Shown: positions 12,309 through 25,742 of the stretch, piece after piece | Position numbering within the stretch: the stretch's first letter is position 1 | Layout: each line of letters begins with the position of its first letter | DNA from: Turbatrix aceti | Taxonomy: Eukaryota > Nematoda > Chromadorea > Rhabditida > Panagrolaimidae | Assembly: GCA_963969345.1 (NCBI GenBank) | Contig: OZ017766.1 | Span: 5,518,001 to 5,582,000 of the forward strand | Length of the DNA: 64,000 bases | Direction of reading: 5' to 3' | Translations under genes and position numbers: made by a program | Notes under the pieces: generated by a model | Seen by the model: only the letters and a program-made list of their open reading frames with translations | Told to the model about the DNA's origin: nothing | Databases searched by the model: none

Positions 12309-12840
12309 ACAGGTTTTTTGATATTTGTATTGATTTTGTTCTTGGCTGTAAATAAAGGGGTTGCGGATTAATTACGGTTTTTTTTGGAATTTTTTACCTC
12401 AAAAAAATGTTTTTTTTCGAAAAAAAAGAATTTCGAACAAAAATTCCTTTTTTTTCTTGTCCGTTAGATTTTTTTTTGCGTCCAAAAAAATTTGACAAAC
12501 GTTATTGAACAAAAATGTAGAAAAAAAATCTTGAATAATTTTTTTTTGAAAATTTCGTTTTAAAACAATTTTGAAAATTTTAAAAAATCTAAAATTTTTT
12601 TTTTATTTATTACATTTGTTACAGATGAATTATTATTTTCTTGGCATTTTTTACCAAAAAAAAACTTTTTTTTCCAAAAAAACTTTTTTTTCAAAAAAAA
12701 AAAAACTTTTTTTCACAGTTCATTATTCCACACAAAAAAAAGCTTACAAGAAAAAAACAAACCACGACGGGTTGAAATTACGATAAATAAACCGAACCGT
12801 CCAAGTTAACGTCCACGGGAAACATGCATGCAACGCTCGC
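12309..12840. other. Convergent intergenic interval, low complexity
   Basis: Holds the UGT poly(A) signal (12351-12356) and, at about 12390-12720, alternating A and T runs that could pair as hairpins. No gene is supported. Confidence 0.6.
12351..12356 (+). terminator. Poly(A) signal of the UGT gene
   Basis: AATAAA, 43 bp after the stop codon and before a T-rich stretch. Confidence 0.6.
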
Positions 12841-13985
12841 TCACTGCTCAAGATGAGGAGGAAGAGCGGAGAACGAAGGCGGCACGAAAAGTTTGGGGAA
12901 GCCATCGTTGATATCCGGACGAATGAGTTCGCGCTGGGTGCCATTCTTGTTGATGACCGCGAGACGGATGACACCGCCCGACGATCCGTCGCGGTAGGTG
13001 GCGAGGAAGACGGCCTTGCGGATCAGCTGAAGGGCAAAAAACACGTTAAAAAACATAAAATAAACCATTTTTTCGGTTAAATCGTCTTTTTCCGGCGATT
13101 TTGACCCAACAAAACTCAAAAAATACAAAAAAAATCAAAAACCCACTTCCTTGACCTCCGCAAGAGGCATGTTGGGCCGCCATTGCGAATCCAGGAAACC
13201 GTGAACAAAGGTCGAGCCGCTGCCACTAGCGGTAAAAGACTGACGAGTGACAAAGCCACCAAGAGGGAGGGTATAGAGCTGAAAAACATGAGTCAAACAT
13301 GAATTCAGGGTTTTTTTGCTAAAAGTATGCAGAACTCACCTGTCCACCCTTCTTGGCATCCCAGCCAGCAACGATGACGCTGGCAGAGAGGACGTCGCGG
13401 TACTTGAAGAGGAATTGACGGAAGAGCTGGGCCGAGCGATAGATCGTAACGGGTTCGTTCTCGATCAGCGAGTAATACTCGCCCATGAGTTTAACCTGAT
13501 CCGCGACAAACTGGGTATCCGAGGCCGAGCCTGAGCGACAGACAGCGAGGTAGTCCGTGATCGGGGTGATCTTGTCCGTGACACGGGACGCGATAAACGA
13601 TCTGAAAATCAAATATATATAAAATATTTATTTTTTGGGTAAAAATTACAAAAATAAGCCTAAATTTTCCAAAACCAGAAAAAAAACTGGTCAGATCCTA
13701 ATAATTTTTTAAAAACACCATAAACAATAAAAAAAAACCCAAAACAGGCTTTTCAGATCCCAAAAAACCCCTTAAAATACCAAAATCATAAAAACCCCTC
13801 AAAAACCCCCCCTTCTCCCCCAAAACTCACCCCCGACTGGTCCGGGAATCCGTGCCGACGACAACGCCATCCGCGTACTCGCAGGCGATGAGAGTGGTGC
13901 CCATGGAGACAGTCTCTTTCGGGAAGAACCCGAGCGCCGGGATCGCCTTGCGCTGCTCGCCGGTGTAATCACTGCCGTCCGACAT
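12841..13985 (-). CDS. pbs-1: 20S proteasome subunit beta-1 (PSMB6 type)
   Basis: Four exons (13985-13831, 13601-13340, 13278-13147, 13026-12841) join in frame to 244 residues. The propeptide of 29 residues ends at Gly29, and Thr30 is the catalytic N-terminal threonine after self-cleavage. In mature numbering Asp17, Lys33 (in RVTDK) and the SGSASDTQ loop are present. Arg45 (AVCRSGS) marks the caspase-like beta-1 subunit rather than beta-2 or beta-5. The RDGSSGGVIRLA block near the C-terminus is diagnostic of PSMB6. The protein sits in the inner ring of the cytosolic and nuclear 20S particle. A TTTGCAG just upstream of the ATG may be the acceptor of a 5' UTR intron. Confidence 0.93.
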
Positions 13986-16984
13986 GTTGGCTGCTTCCTG
14001 CAAACTCTTATAAATCCACAAATAACCAAAAAAACGCAAAACAAAACGCATAAAGAAAAAAAAACGCGAACCAAAATTGCATGCTAAGGAAAAGTCATCA
14101 AAAATTGGTTCGCGAAAGACGTCGAGTACTCTCACAACGAAAATTTTTTTCTCTTCAAAATTTGATGATGTTATGTTTTGGTATTCTCGTCACGAAAAAT
14201 GCGCACGCGAGCCAGCTTTTTAGCGGGATGAAAAAGAGGAGGAGGTGCTTTTCTTTTTTGCGTCTTTCTCTCTGTGCACTCTCTTCCTACGCGTTTGCCT
14301 CAACCTTGTTTTCGTTCGTTTTGTCGTCGGTTGTTGTAAATCAATATTGAAAAAATAAGACAAGACCGTACATGTCGTATTACCTTTGACAGTTGAGCTT
14401 ATTTGCTGATGGGCGTAGTATTATTTTGTTTGGTGTAACGGTCAAAATTGTCGGATTCGTGAAACGATAACATTCCTCCAAACTTCCTTTGAAATTTTTG
14501 TTGCAACGGAAGGAAGGTAGTTACGATTGATTTACGTTTTGTCCGGTTGTTTACGTTCATTTTTCCCGTTAATTTCCTTTTTGTTTTGAAAAGAAAGGAA
14601 CTGATGATTCAATTTCTCTTTTTTTACACTTTTCTGAGAAGTGTATAGTACCGTTAGAAAATTGACTTGTCTGGCAGTCTTTTTTTCCGTTGTATTTTTT
14701 TCTCACTTCCAATAGAGTGGTGCTGTTTGCCTTTGACGCGTTTGACGATGGCACGTGTTTGTTGTTTGCGGGCATGTTTATTTGTACTCTGGTTGACACT
14801 TATGTATTTGTGTTAGTTAATTTGCAGTTGGCATCCTGACATGTACTGCACTTTTTTTTTGTTTTTAGGCCAGCTTGTACAGAAATATTTATACCTTGGC
14901 CTATTTATCTAACATTTTTTGTTGCATTACACCGGATTAGAAACAAAAAAATGAATCATAATGGGTGGCCTAAAAACGGTTCTATGGGGGTTTTTCCTGA
15001 GTAAGGTGATTTTTTTTTCTTTTCACGTCAAATTCTGCCTTTTTTTGTGAATTATTGTCACCTGCAGGTCTTGTTTACGACTTTGGGGCGCGGTGAAAGA
15101 AAATTACAACGTGGCGAAATTCAATAACTTTCTTGTTTTTTTTTTAGTCCAGTGAACGTAGGTTAATGGATTTTGCCGTTGCCAAGGTTCTTTGACTCAT
15201 TTTTGATCTCATTTTCTGGATTTTGCACATTTGTACGAATTCCATTTCCCAGAGTTCCATACTTTGCATGTTTTTAATTTATATATACTTTTTTTGTAAT
15301 TTTACGTACATATCTCGTGATTGCGTCTAATTTGCCTTCATTTAATTATTACTCGTCACATAATCCGGAAACCTTTCTTCACAGGATTACTTGAAGTGTG
15401 CTTTCGATCCCTTCCTTCTAAATGAATACAAAGCAATAGGTAGGTCATGCAGGTGAAAAACCCTCGACTTACGTCAACTTATGTGTATGCTACATGCTTA
15501 ATCAGATATTTTTTTTGACTTTTGTCAGACGAAAAACAAACAATGTTTTAAAAAACCATTATTTACACATGTTTTTTTTCGATTCTTGGGAAGTTGTGGG
15601 GCTATAATTAGTACAGAATTGTCTGGAAAAAATGTTGCTTACCTAAATCATTGAAAAAAATGGTTTAGGTAACGAAATAGTTTAATTTTCTTCCTGGTTG
15701 AATGAACAATTCTGTTCCTGTTTAATTTTCCTGGTATATCACCTTTCGTGACTAGAATTTTTTTTTGTCTGGGAAAGTTGGAAGGACAAAGGGTCTAGGA
15801 GACAAAGACTTTGGAGTCTGCTGACATGTGTGTATGTACCTCAAAGGACTAATTGCGCTTTGTTTCGCCGATCTAAGTGAGGATCTAGATATTTTTAGAG
15901 CTGTGGCAGTCGATTTGTCATGCATGATACTGTAATTACTTTTGAGAGGGGTTGTGCCGAAAAATACACCGTAACGTATTTTATAAAAATACGCTATGAA
16001 AACTATTCAGATGTCAGTCCACCTCTTTGTTTTCCTCCTAGAAATACAATTGTTTCCCTCCCAGCTGTATAAGGGGCACAAAAAATAGCAAAAAAAATAT
16101 ATTTATGCAGTGCAACGCGCCGCGACGCCCTAGTTTAGTTTGTATCATTCACGAGGCTCTCTGAGGCACAACATACGTATATTTTATACTATATTGTATC
16201 ACCACGCGCTCCTAACCCAGTCGTTGTTGTGTTTTTTTTTATCCTGGAATATGGATTCTCAATTTTTGCATATATCCTTTGACATCATTTTTTTGTTGCA
16301 TCCGGTTGTCAAATCACGGTGATGATTGACCTTTTTGTTTTATTGACACACGCAAAAAAAAAAAGATTTTTTGCTGCATTTTAAAAAAATGTTTTCTTTG
16401 CGCATTTGAAAAAAAAAAGTTGTCTTATCAGAGAGCGTTTGTCGTTTGTTTAATCGCACGCATGCTGTTTCATCGAAACGTTGTTGTGGTGTGTTCATTT
16501 CCGTTTTCTAATAAATACAACATTGAGAAAAATTAATATGCACTCTGCACAACTTTGTTTATGTCTTTCGTTGACGTCTGTTATGATTTATGGTATGTCT
16601 GGTGTACGACAACCAGGCAGACGTGTCGCGTCGAGTAAAATACCTGTTATCTTTTTTTTCTCTGCATCGCGGTGTTTGTTTTGTTTTCCAGTGCAAACAT
16701 GGATTTTCCAACTTTTTATACAAAATTATATTAATTTGCAGGAACCAACGCTAATAAAAGTATTCTCATGATTTTGAATATCCTCGCCACAGCGAAACTA
16801 CAGTTGTAATTTTTGATTTATTTTTATTTTTACCAGTTATCGGGTATTTTGTTGGTTGTGTTGATTATTGTGTTGATTTTTGGTTGTTTATTGGTGGTAG
16901 CAGAAGTATGTCGACAAGTGTTGCATGGTTACGATTTACTAATACACTTCAATTCTTCTTACCACTGTGTAAACTTCACAGACT
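13986..16984. other. Non-coding interval, about 3 kb
   Basis: A/T-rich DNA with no convincing coding frame. The last part, T-rich and close to the next gene, may be promoter or 5' UTR. A small hairpin (GCTTACCTAAATC with its inverse, about 15640-15672) and a CGTATTTTATAAAAATACG palindrome near 15975 are visible. Confidence 0.5.
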
Positions 16985-18375
16985 ATGATACAGCGATTTC
17001 GCTTGAATTCTATGTTTTTTTCAACCGAAAGAAGGCAAAGACCACCACCACATCCACCACCTCCGTCATCCTCACCGACGACAACGACAACTTCATTTTT
17101 TGTACCCCTGTTTGTATCGACATGTATAGCCATAATCATTGCAACCACAATAATCAAAGCTGACGACGAGATGACGTCGACGGAGTTGAGTGAAGTCAAG
17201 AGTCTGGCAAACCCGGTGGCTGAGACACCCGTCGAAGCACTCAACGCTCCAAAACGCGAAAAGATAGCCCTCGAAGCGTTCCTAAACGGCACTTCGGAGG
17301 GCGAACTGAGTTCGGAGAACTTTCCTCGTCCACGCATACCCGGTTGGCCAAAACTTCTTCCACTGCCTAGAAGACGGTTGATTGTACGGATCTCTGCGCA
17401 TTCGTGGCGAAGCTTTCTGGCATTCAAGCGACAAACTTGTCGGGTGGAAAGAGAAGAAATGCCGGATTTTTCGGATGAAAATTTTATTCATTCCAAGTAT
17501 TTTCGATGGGAATCTCAGTTGTTTCACAGCTCTGTTCTCAAACTGTGAGTTTGGGAGGGTGGAATGCGTTAACTGGATAATTTGGATACTTTTACCGAAG
17601 ATCTAATGAGAATCGATGTTTTAGAACATTCGAACCGAATTTTTTCGGTTTTAGATGTTAGTGCGGGAATATATCCGAAAATTCATAAAACGTGTTTTCT
17701 AGTTTATGACGACGAATTAGGAAAGAATCTAATTTTGAAAGTGCAATAGTACGCATTTTTATGTTAATCGAATTAAAAAAATTGATCGCATACTTGAAAT
17801 GATACGGAGCAAAAAGTGCATAGCACTGACGTTGGTATGCGTTACCTGATTCATTTGTGAATTTTTCGGAATTAGCGATCGATCTTTAATGCTACATGGG
17901 ATTAGAACGCTGTTTTAAGGTTGTTCGATCAACCGGGTAATTGATTATCAAGTGCAGTAAAGGGTAGAATGAATTCTGATAATGGGGTATTGTTAAATGT
18001 ATCCCCCAAAAAAATAGGAAATTATGTATGACAAAAAAAATTATTGTGATATGTTTCAGTCTCTACCCAGAAAGTCGTGGAAGCTACGTCCACCTATTGC
18101 ACGACATACCGGATTCATCACGATTACGTCACTATAGCTTTTACCGTAAACCATTGGAATCGGTTTGCCCTGCACCCCCAGATCTATCAGATGTACAAAA
18201 AAAAGCGCAGGAAATATCGGTATTTGAAGACTACATTCTTAACAGGTTGTTTAAATATAAAAATGCAAATACCACTGAAAATACTACTTCTTCCCCTAAG
18301 TTAGAATTCATGGCCCCTATCCCAAAAGACCAACTTGCCTTTACTGATTCAGAATTAGAAGCTATTGCAGCGTGA
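16985..18375 (+). CDS. Predicted secreted or single-pass protein, unknown
   Basis: Two exons (16985-17544, 18060-18375) join in frame across a strong GTGAGT donor and a TGTTTCAG acceptor to 291 residues. The N-terminus is basic with proline and threonine runs, followed by a hydrophobic stretch at about residues 37-57 that could be a signal anchor. Beyond it lies a charged region with several basic clusters (PKREK, PRRR, FKRQ). The C-terminal third is acidic and mostly hydrophilic and ends in alanines. No family is recognised. An internal start at 17012 is possible. The precise splice join across a stop supports a real gene, but codon use is unremarkable and I cannot exclude a chance reading. 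Confidence 0.5.
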
Positions 18376-18482
18376 ATGATTTCAATTTTTTTTAATAATT
18401 TACAAAAAATTTTTTTCATGAAAAGCAAAATTGCTTATAAAAAAATTAAACCAATGTGTAATCCGTTTCAAGCACACTGCAC

Positions 18483-18512
18483 AGACACACACACATACAC
18501 ATACATACACGT
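18483..18512. repeat. CA-rich microsatellite
   Basis: Repeated ACAC and ATACAC dinucleotide-like units just after the unknown gene's stop codon. Confidence 0.7.
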
Positions 18513-21500
18513 GCACGTAGACAGTTCACGTGTACACTCTGGCTTTTTCGTACAATTTGTGTGTATTTTTGGTTAAGTTTGCTTCTTGACTAACAAAACT
18601 TTCTTCTTCTATCACTTCTATCTCTATTCTTGCTTCTTTCGTGTGTTATTCTTTTTTCTGGTCACGTAACGGCAAAAAAAAGCTTTTTTTGTTCAATGCC
18701 GCTTTCATTTTTTTAAGAATATCAAAAGTGCCATTTCTGTGCGTACAAATTTTTTTAAATGAAAATACAAAACTGTTTGGTTAAGTCTTTCTTTTTTTTT
18801 TGGTTTATTGTCTCTGTCTGGCATTGTTTACTTGTGCATTGTCCCGAGGTTGTCAAATTACATATTTGTTATTATTTATGTGGTCGTTGTCATTGGCACA
18901 CGCACACACGCAGCAGTAACAACACGTGCTCGTCTTTCAAGCTTACTGACCAACTCAAGGAAAAACGATGAGTCGTTTGTTGTACCTAAATCGTCCCCGT
19001 CCAGCTTTCTATTAACTTCGAGCAGCACTATATTTCCGGATATTTTTTTTCACTCAAATTTAGTACAAATGACCAACCTAAATTTTATTTTTTTGTCACT
19101 TTTTGTCGTTGTGGGTTTTTTCTCACCGTTTATTTAGGGTAGCAACAAAGCGTAACCTCATCTACACGTATGTTGAGCATGATTCGACGCGTCCAACGAT
19201 CATCGCCAACGACGAGTGACTGACTATCTGACTTTTCCCGGTATCGGTCAACAACCCACCCCACTTTCCGTCCCAAAACCCCTGTGTGGCTGTTTTTTGG
19301 TTGTTGTTTGGTTGCATTTTGAATTCTCACTTTTTTTGGTGTGTTTTGTATACCTCTTTTGTTACGATATTTTTTTCTTGGGGCTGTTAGATGTCTTTTC
19401 TGTAGAAGTTGTGTTTACACATTTTTATTCACCGGCATTATTAGTTTTTCTTTCTTTCGTGCGCATGTTTTCTTGAGATCTCTTCCAGTTTTTTTTTCTC
19501 CCTCGGTAGAGGGTGCTTTAAAGTTAGGGTGACAGTTAAGCAGGGGTATGTGACAGTATCACTGCTTGGCTCTCACAGTCATTTAGTTAACCGTCATTGG
19601 CTTTCTCTGTCTCACTCACATTCAATCTTGCCTCCCGACACGAACGCGATATAATATTAGCTGTACATTTATTGTTGTTAAAAATTTTTTTAATTTTCTA
19701 CATATTTAATTTTTTGCATTATCACCAGTTGCTTTCATGAATCGATGCTATCAGTTGTTGTAACTTTTTTTTTTGGTTTTTCATTGCTGTTCACAACACC
19801 GTAACTTTTTTGGCTTTTTTACGCTTTTTTAAATACATACAAAAAAATTTGATACCAAATTAGAATTTTTGTGGGGACCGTAACAATGATGACCACCTAC
19901 CTACCTACATGACGACCCGATACGAATCATGACAAATCATACAAGTAGTACCTCTTCTTCTTCCACATACCTACCTACCTACCTACCTTTCGCATGTACT
20001 CCTCTTTCGACTTGCCAGATACCTCCACCACACACACTTTTATCCTCGACTATTCCCCCTCGCTTTCTTATCCCCTTTTTGAATTTCAAGGTTTTTCTTA
20101 ACACGAAAACTTGAATTCAAAGTACTGTATATTTATTGAACCTGTGCTTGCTGGTGATTTATGGAATTTCCCTTCCCCCTTGCCACTTTTAATTTTTTTT
20201 TTCATCGATTTTTATCTTGCAACGAAAAGTTTTTTTTCTTCTTGTAAATAAATATCACGAAATTATTATTATTTGACGAGGGTTTTTGTGATCTTGTCAG
20301 TGCCATCAACGGTTTATTACAACACGCACTGATAGGAAGGACAATGGCAGGGTGAGGGTGGAATGATGTGATTGATATTCGTTGTTGCACGGGTGGTTTT
20401 TTACTTTGGAGGGGTGAATGAATAAAAATGACTGGTACACTTTTTCAATTGGATTAACATGATTTAAAATTTTTTTCCTTCTTTTATTTTTATTTTAAAC
20501 TTTTATAATATGGTACACTTATTTTTATTTTAAACTTTTTTCTTTCCTTTTTGTTTCATTTCTTTTTCTGTTATTTTTTTTAGTTTTTTAAAGCCAGATA
20601 GATGAGTTGTGCAGACGATGTGCCAAGTTTGTAGTCTAGAAAGTAGGCCAAACCCCATGTTTTAATTTTTTGTGCTTGTATTTTTATAAATATTTATGTT
20701 GTAATTAATTGATGGATTGATTGATTTTACCCTGTATATTTTTATTCTTAACAACTTTTACCCTTTTATTGTATTTGATGTCATTGTCGATATTGCATGA
20801 CGTTAGATGTACATATTTAGAAGTAGATAATAGTATTCGCCAGAACGTATGTGTAATCAGTATATGTTTTATTTACAATTTACGATGAAAACTGTTTTAT
20901 TGTATGATATAGGCATACAGGTGAAAAAAAAAATTTTGGACACCACTTGAACCAATTTTTTTGAATTGGATGTTTTTCAATTTTTTTGTTGTAAACTAGC
21001 AAAAAAAACTAATTACGATTTCGTTTTACAACTAATTTACACACAAAATCACCCAGAAATACATTTTTTTAAAATAATTAAACATAAAAGGTTCTAATGG
21101 CCCAAAAATCCAAAACTGCCTGCCTGCATGCACATAAGACTGTTTTCATCACCTGTAACTATTTCATTTTATTTATTTATTTTTTTCTTTAAATTACAGT
21201 CCTATTTATAATATTTTTTTCACTTATTTCGACATTTTCGATTTTTATTGACGTTTTGTTCGGTGTTTCAGAATGTTTGTTCCACGGACTGACTCGTAAA
21301 TTTTTTTTCTGGTGCCTTCGCTTTTTGCTCCACAGACAAAGATTTGTTGCAAGTCTGATCCTGCCTCGCTGACTTTCTTCATCGTCTGAACGTCGTTCGT
21401 TGCCTTCCAAAGAAAAACAAGAAACTCTCAGCCATTGATCGCCAAGTTGTATCCATCCATCCACACATTCATCCGCCCCCGTCTGTCATCGTACAGAGTT

Positions 21501-21803
21501 ATCAATACGACGTACTTATGTAATAGTCATGGATTGATTTTTATTGAATCTCAACTTTTTGTTACATGATATTATCTTTTATTTTGTTTCACTTCCGTCC
21601 GATCTGTCATCTCCACACCCTTTTTTCTTCGCTTTATCTGTTTGTTTGTTGGCTATTCTTGTAAGGACTCACTTTTACACTTTTGTTGGCATGAAAGTTA
21701 TACCAAGGTTTATACAGTTGAACATTTTGTATTATGCGTGCCTTGGGGGGGTATTAGGTTCATATTTAGATCTAGGTTGAACTGCCGGTTTATAAAACGT
21801 CTG

Positions 21804-22116
21804 AAGCTCCAAAAATGGCTAACTCGTAGGTGATGGATCTCATGTGAGTTAAACAATAGTAGACTGATTGTTTGAGCACATTCGTTGTTCTAGACATCAA
21901 AATAGATTTTAGAACCATAATCCATAGGATATCACCCTGCATGACGCGTATGCCGTTTTCGGCACTTACGTTGGCATTATACAGGGTGATATCCTACGGA
22001 TTATGGTTCTAAAATCTATTTTGATGTCTAGAACAACAAATTTGCTCAAACAATCCGTCCACTATTTTTTAACTCACATGAGATTCATCACCTACAAGTT
22101 AGCCATTTTTGGCTTT
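21804..22116. repeat. Foldback element with 135-bp arms
   Basis: Bases 21804-21939 and 21982-22116 are inverse copies with only scattered mismatches, separated by a 42-base spacer that itself has a small TGCC...GGCA hairpin. It is non-coding and MITE-like. The high arm identity suggests a fairly recent insertion or maintained pairing. Confidence 0.85.
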
Positions 22117-22628
22117 GCTTGGGTTCCGAACAATTTGTTCAAAACTTGAATTGGGCTTTTCTAGTGCTCGATTTTCGACCTATTACATACCCTAAATTCT
22201 CAACCAACGTTTGAGTGTAAAAGTGAGACCTCTTTTTTTTTCTATTGTTGTGATAAAAAAAATTCCCAGAATTGACGTGCCAAACTTTCTTTGGTCACTG
22301 TTTTCTTTTTTTTGCCTTTGTGTATCAAATTCGATATATACCATTGTTTATCTAAATTTCCAAGTCACCAAAATGCCAAGCAATATTCTGTAGCAAATGA
22401 ACCCCAGCCAAACTTCGAGTTGAAAGAAAAAATAAAAATGACATGGAAAAAGTTATTCGTTCTTCGAGAAAACCATTTATCAAAAAAAAAGAATAAGTTA
22501 CTGCGAACGAAAAAAAAATACGACAGGCCTGAACGACGTGCGTAAAAATACAAAAAAGAAGAAAAAAACAGAATATTCTACAGGCTCGTGGAAGTCGTTG
22601 AACCTGCCATCAAGGTACAGTACACTTC

Positions 22629-23709
22629 TTAGACGACGGGAGAGCGAGGGGTCTCGAAGGGAGCATCGAGGGGAAGCTCACCAGAGTCAACGATGGTGAC
22701 ATCCTGTTCGGGACGATCACCGGGGCGGGTCTTGGTAGCCTCAATCTTGCGGACAACATCCATGCCATCGATGATCTTGCCGAAGACGACGTGACGTCCA
22801 TCGAGCCAGGCAGTCTTGATGGTCGTGATGAAGAACTGCGAACCGTTCGTGTCGGGACCAGCGTTGGCCATCGACAGCCAGCCGGCGCCGTAGTGCTGGA
22901 GCTTGAAGTTTTCGTCAGCAAAGCGTTCGCCGTAGATCGACTTTCCACCGGTTCCGTCGCCGCGGGTGAAGTCACCGCCCTGGATCATGAAGTCCTTGAT
23001 GACACTGAAAAAAGATGGAAAATGAGCACAAAATTCAAAAAAACAGGGAAAATGTTTCAAATATCGTAAAAGACGTTATACATTCGTAGCTAAACTACAG
23101 TATACCGAGTAATGAAAGAAGTAATACTACTAAAGCTTCCCTACAGTATGCTGCGTAATGAGTAACGATAAAAACCAAAAATCGCAGTTTTTGACCCAAA
23201 AACTCCAAAAAAATGTCGTTTAAAATGTGAAAAAAGGCCTATAACAATCAAAACAAATGAACTCACCGGTGGAACTTGGAGCCCTTGTATCCATAGCCAC
23301 GCGAACCCTTGGCAAGTTCGAGGAAGTTTTCAGCGGTCTTGGGAACGACCTTTCCGAAGAGTCCGATAACGATGCGTCCCTGAGGCACGCCACCGATCGA
23401 GACATCGAAGTAGACCTTGTTGGTCACAGTGACCGTTTCCGCGGCGTCACCGGACGTCTAAAACAGAATTTCGGAGTTTTCATAAAAATTTTGACCCAAA
23501 AAAAACTCACGACAAATCCGTAGGCGATGAGACCGACGAGAAAGAGAGAAATCATGGCCCTGAAAATTGGTTGACATAAACAATTATTATTTGAAAAGGA
23601 TGAAGAAAAAACAAACGCTCCACGTCGACAATAAAAATCAAAAAAAATAAAAAAACGCTACTCACACAGTTGCAAAATAAAATTTTACCGTTCCAATGAC
23701 GCGAACCAT
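22629..23709 (-). CDS. PPIB: Cyclophilin B-type peptidyl-prolyl isomerase, secretory
   Basis: Four exons (23709-23666, 23559-23511, 23457-23267, 23004-22629) join in frame to 219 residues. Residues 1-31 are hydrophobic and act as a signal peptide, placing the protein in the ER or secreted. The cyclophilin domain has the catalytic Arg in [23 protein letters not shown] and the Trp of [12 protein letters not shown] that contacts cyclosporin. The C-terminal [12 protein letters not shown] matches nematode cyclophilin B-like proteins. It catalyses proline cis-trans isomerisation during folding, with collagen a plausible client in a nematode. No KDEL-type retention signal is seen. The first exon was picked because it alone adds a signal sequence in frame. 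Confidence 0.92.
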
Positions 23710-25742
23710 GATGTAATCAAATTTGAGGTAAGATCTTGTAGGTCAGAGGCTTTTTGACAGTGTTTACAACAATTGAAAAATATGATACAAATTACTAATA
23801 CCTAATAAGTAAGCTGATGCGTTGACAGACAATTGTGAGGTTGTTTGGCCACTATGAGAGAAAACATATACAAGCCAGCCCGTGTCGTGGTAATTATAAT
23901 TGTTGCCGCCAGTCAGGTAAGTGAATGACAGGTAGCAAAGCCGTGGGAGAACCAAGTACACACACACAAACACATTAGTTGCTGCGCAGGGAGAAAAAAT
24001 GGGGGAAAAAGAGAAATGTTTGTTTGTCGGACGCAGCGTGCGAGAGACAGGCGACCTGCTGCCATCGATGAAGAGTAATAATAAAAACTGGGGCAAAAGG
24101 GAAAAAACGTTACTTTTTGGAAGTTTGCATAACAATAACAAACGAATGAACGAACGAACGATCGTTTGTTATTTGTTTACGGTTGGTTTACGGATCTTCG
24201 AACGACTGATAAATATAGTTACAAAATTACGGCAGAGCGCTTTGTTATCTATCTAGAACGCGGAGAGTGATCGTAAACAAACAGTTTACGATAGAGATAC
24301 CAAGAAAAAAGTGATAACAAAGAATGTATAATTGCGTCAATTCTACGGTTTTTTAGCTTTCTTACAGAAAAAATGCAGAAATCTGCGAGGAAAATCTAAA
24401 AACGAACACTAAAGAGACGCCAGCGATTATCCGAAGCATGTTACGTTTGCAAAAGTTCTCCGCTCTTCTTGACATGACACGGAAGAGGAGGACAGGACAA
24501 AGAGCGTGTCCGTCCACTGGCTCGCGAGATATATACGACTGAAGTTTACTTATTTTCGTTGCTACGCGTATAACTCTAGGTTTTTTGCGTGTGCAAGAAA
24601 AAAATGAATAAATGAGCACACACACAAGCACAAGAGTCATGACTGCGACTGCGGAAAACCTTGACCTGACCTACCTGGCCTTGCGGAGAGGGTTGGCCTC
24701 CACGTCAACCAGGAAGAATATGAAAAAGAAAAAGAAGAAGAAGGCACTAATTTTGTTAGAACGAGCGAACGAAGACGAAAGAATATGGACAAATGAAAAA
24801 AAATGAGAAAGATAGGAGGATGAATGGTGTTTGCAGTCCGCGCTGCGCTGCCAAGTCGGAAGTAGACGTGGTAGGGGGAAGAAAGGTCAGTCCAAACTGC
24901 AATCAGCCTTGCTAGAGATCGGCCAACTAACAACAACAGAACACAGACTCCACCTCTTTTTCCTCCCTCTCGAGATCAAGAGAGCGAGTACACAGTGCGA
25001 AAATTTTGTATTATTCACAGTGGAATCGGGAATCAGATTTCCAATCAAGGCCAAAATGTGTAAAAAATAAAAAAAATATTTTCACGGTTAAAAGTCAATT
25101 GTGGGGGGAGTCGGTGGACTGGTAGTGCCACCGCTTTTTCCCTACATTTTATTTATAAACATGACCGACTGAAAAAAAATGGAAGAAAATCAACACCGTG
25201 ATTTTTGCTGACTGATGATGGCCGAAAAAAAAAAGTGAAGGTCCGAAAAATAAATTTGCAGAAACTGTTTTTCTACGGGAAAAACAAACTTTAAAAGCAG
25301 CAACAATTTTCTTATCAAGGAGTAAAAAAACTAGGCCACACTACGTACTATCACAATTTTTGGTTTGTGCAGGTGTGCTGTAATCTTTTATCGCTGCCCG
25401 GTCATTTTGTTAACTGACCAAACAATAAAAAGACGATGAACTGTTACGACTGCACTCATTAAAAAATTTTCAATTGCAAAAAAAATTTTACTAATTGTTT
25501 TTTAATTTACAAAAAATCCGTGATGCAATGTTTTTTTTTGTTTCGGATTTTATCTTCCCGGGACCAAATCCCCCCCCCCCATTCCCTTCCTCATACACAA
25601 TATATTTCTTTTTCAATTTTATTGAAAGCCATAAATCATACAAGATCACAAAATTGCAATACAACTTGCAAGAAAAATCAAGCTAATATATTTACAAACA
25701 AAATGTACAATAAATCAAAAGTCAAAGTTGTTGTTCAGGCTT
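23710..25742. other. Non-coding interval between cyclophilin and HSP70
   Basis: About 2 kb between the cyclophilin start and the HSP70 stop. A GAACGAAC-type short repeat lies near 24150 and a run of 11 C near 25570. The HSP70 poly(A) signal lies at 25618-25623. No gene is supported. Confidence 0.6.
25618..25623 (-). terminator. Poly(A) signal of HSP70
   Basis: AATAAA on the minus strand, 120 bp after the HSP70 stop codon. Confidence 0.55.

Larger units (their letters stand above)
18376..22628. other. Long non-coding interval, possible 3' UTR and repeats
   Basis: T-rich on the plus strand. It contains a CA/TA microsatellite (about 18483-18512), a CCTA tetranucleotide run (about 19968-19988) and the foldback element 21804-22116. 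No frame looks coding. The part up to about 21.1 kb might include a long 3' UTR of the preceding gene, but no transcript evidence exists. Confidence 0.5.

Noticed and set aside
16813..17163. Open frame with hydrophobic N-terminus overlapping the unknown gene
   Set aside because: Lies in a different frame from the spliced 16985 model and ends without a usable donor; the hydrophobic stretch comes from T-rich DNA.
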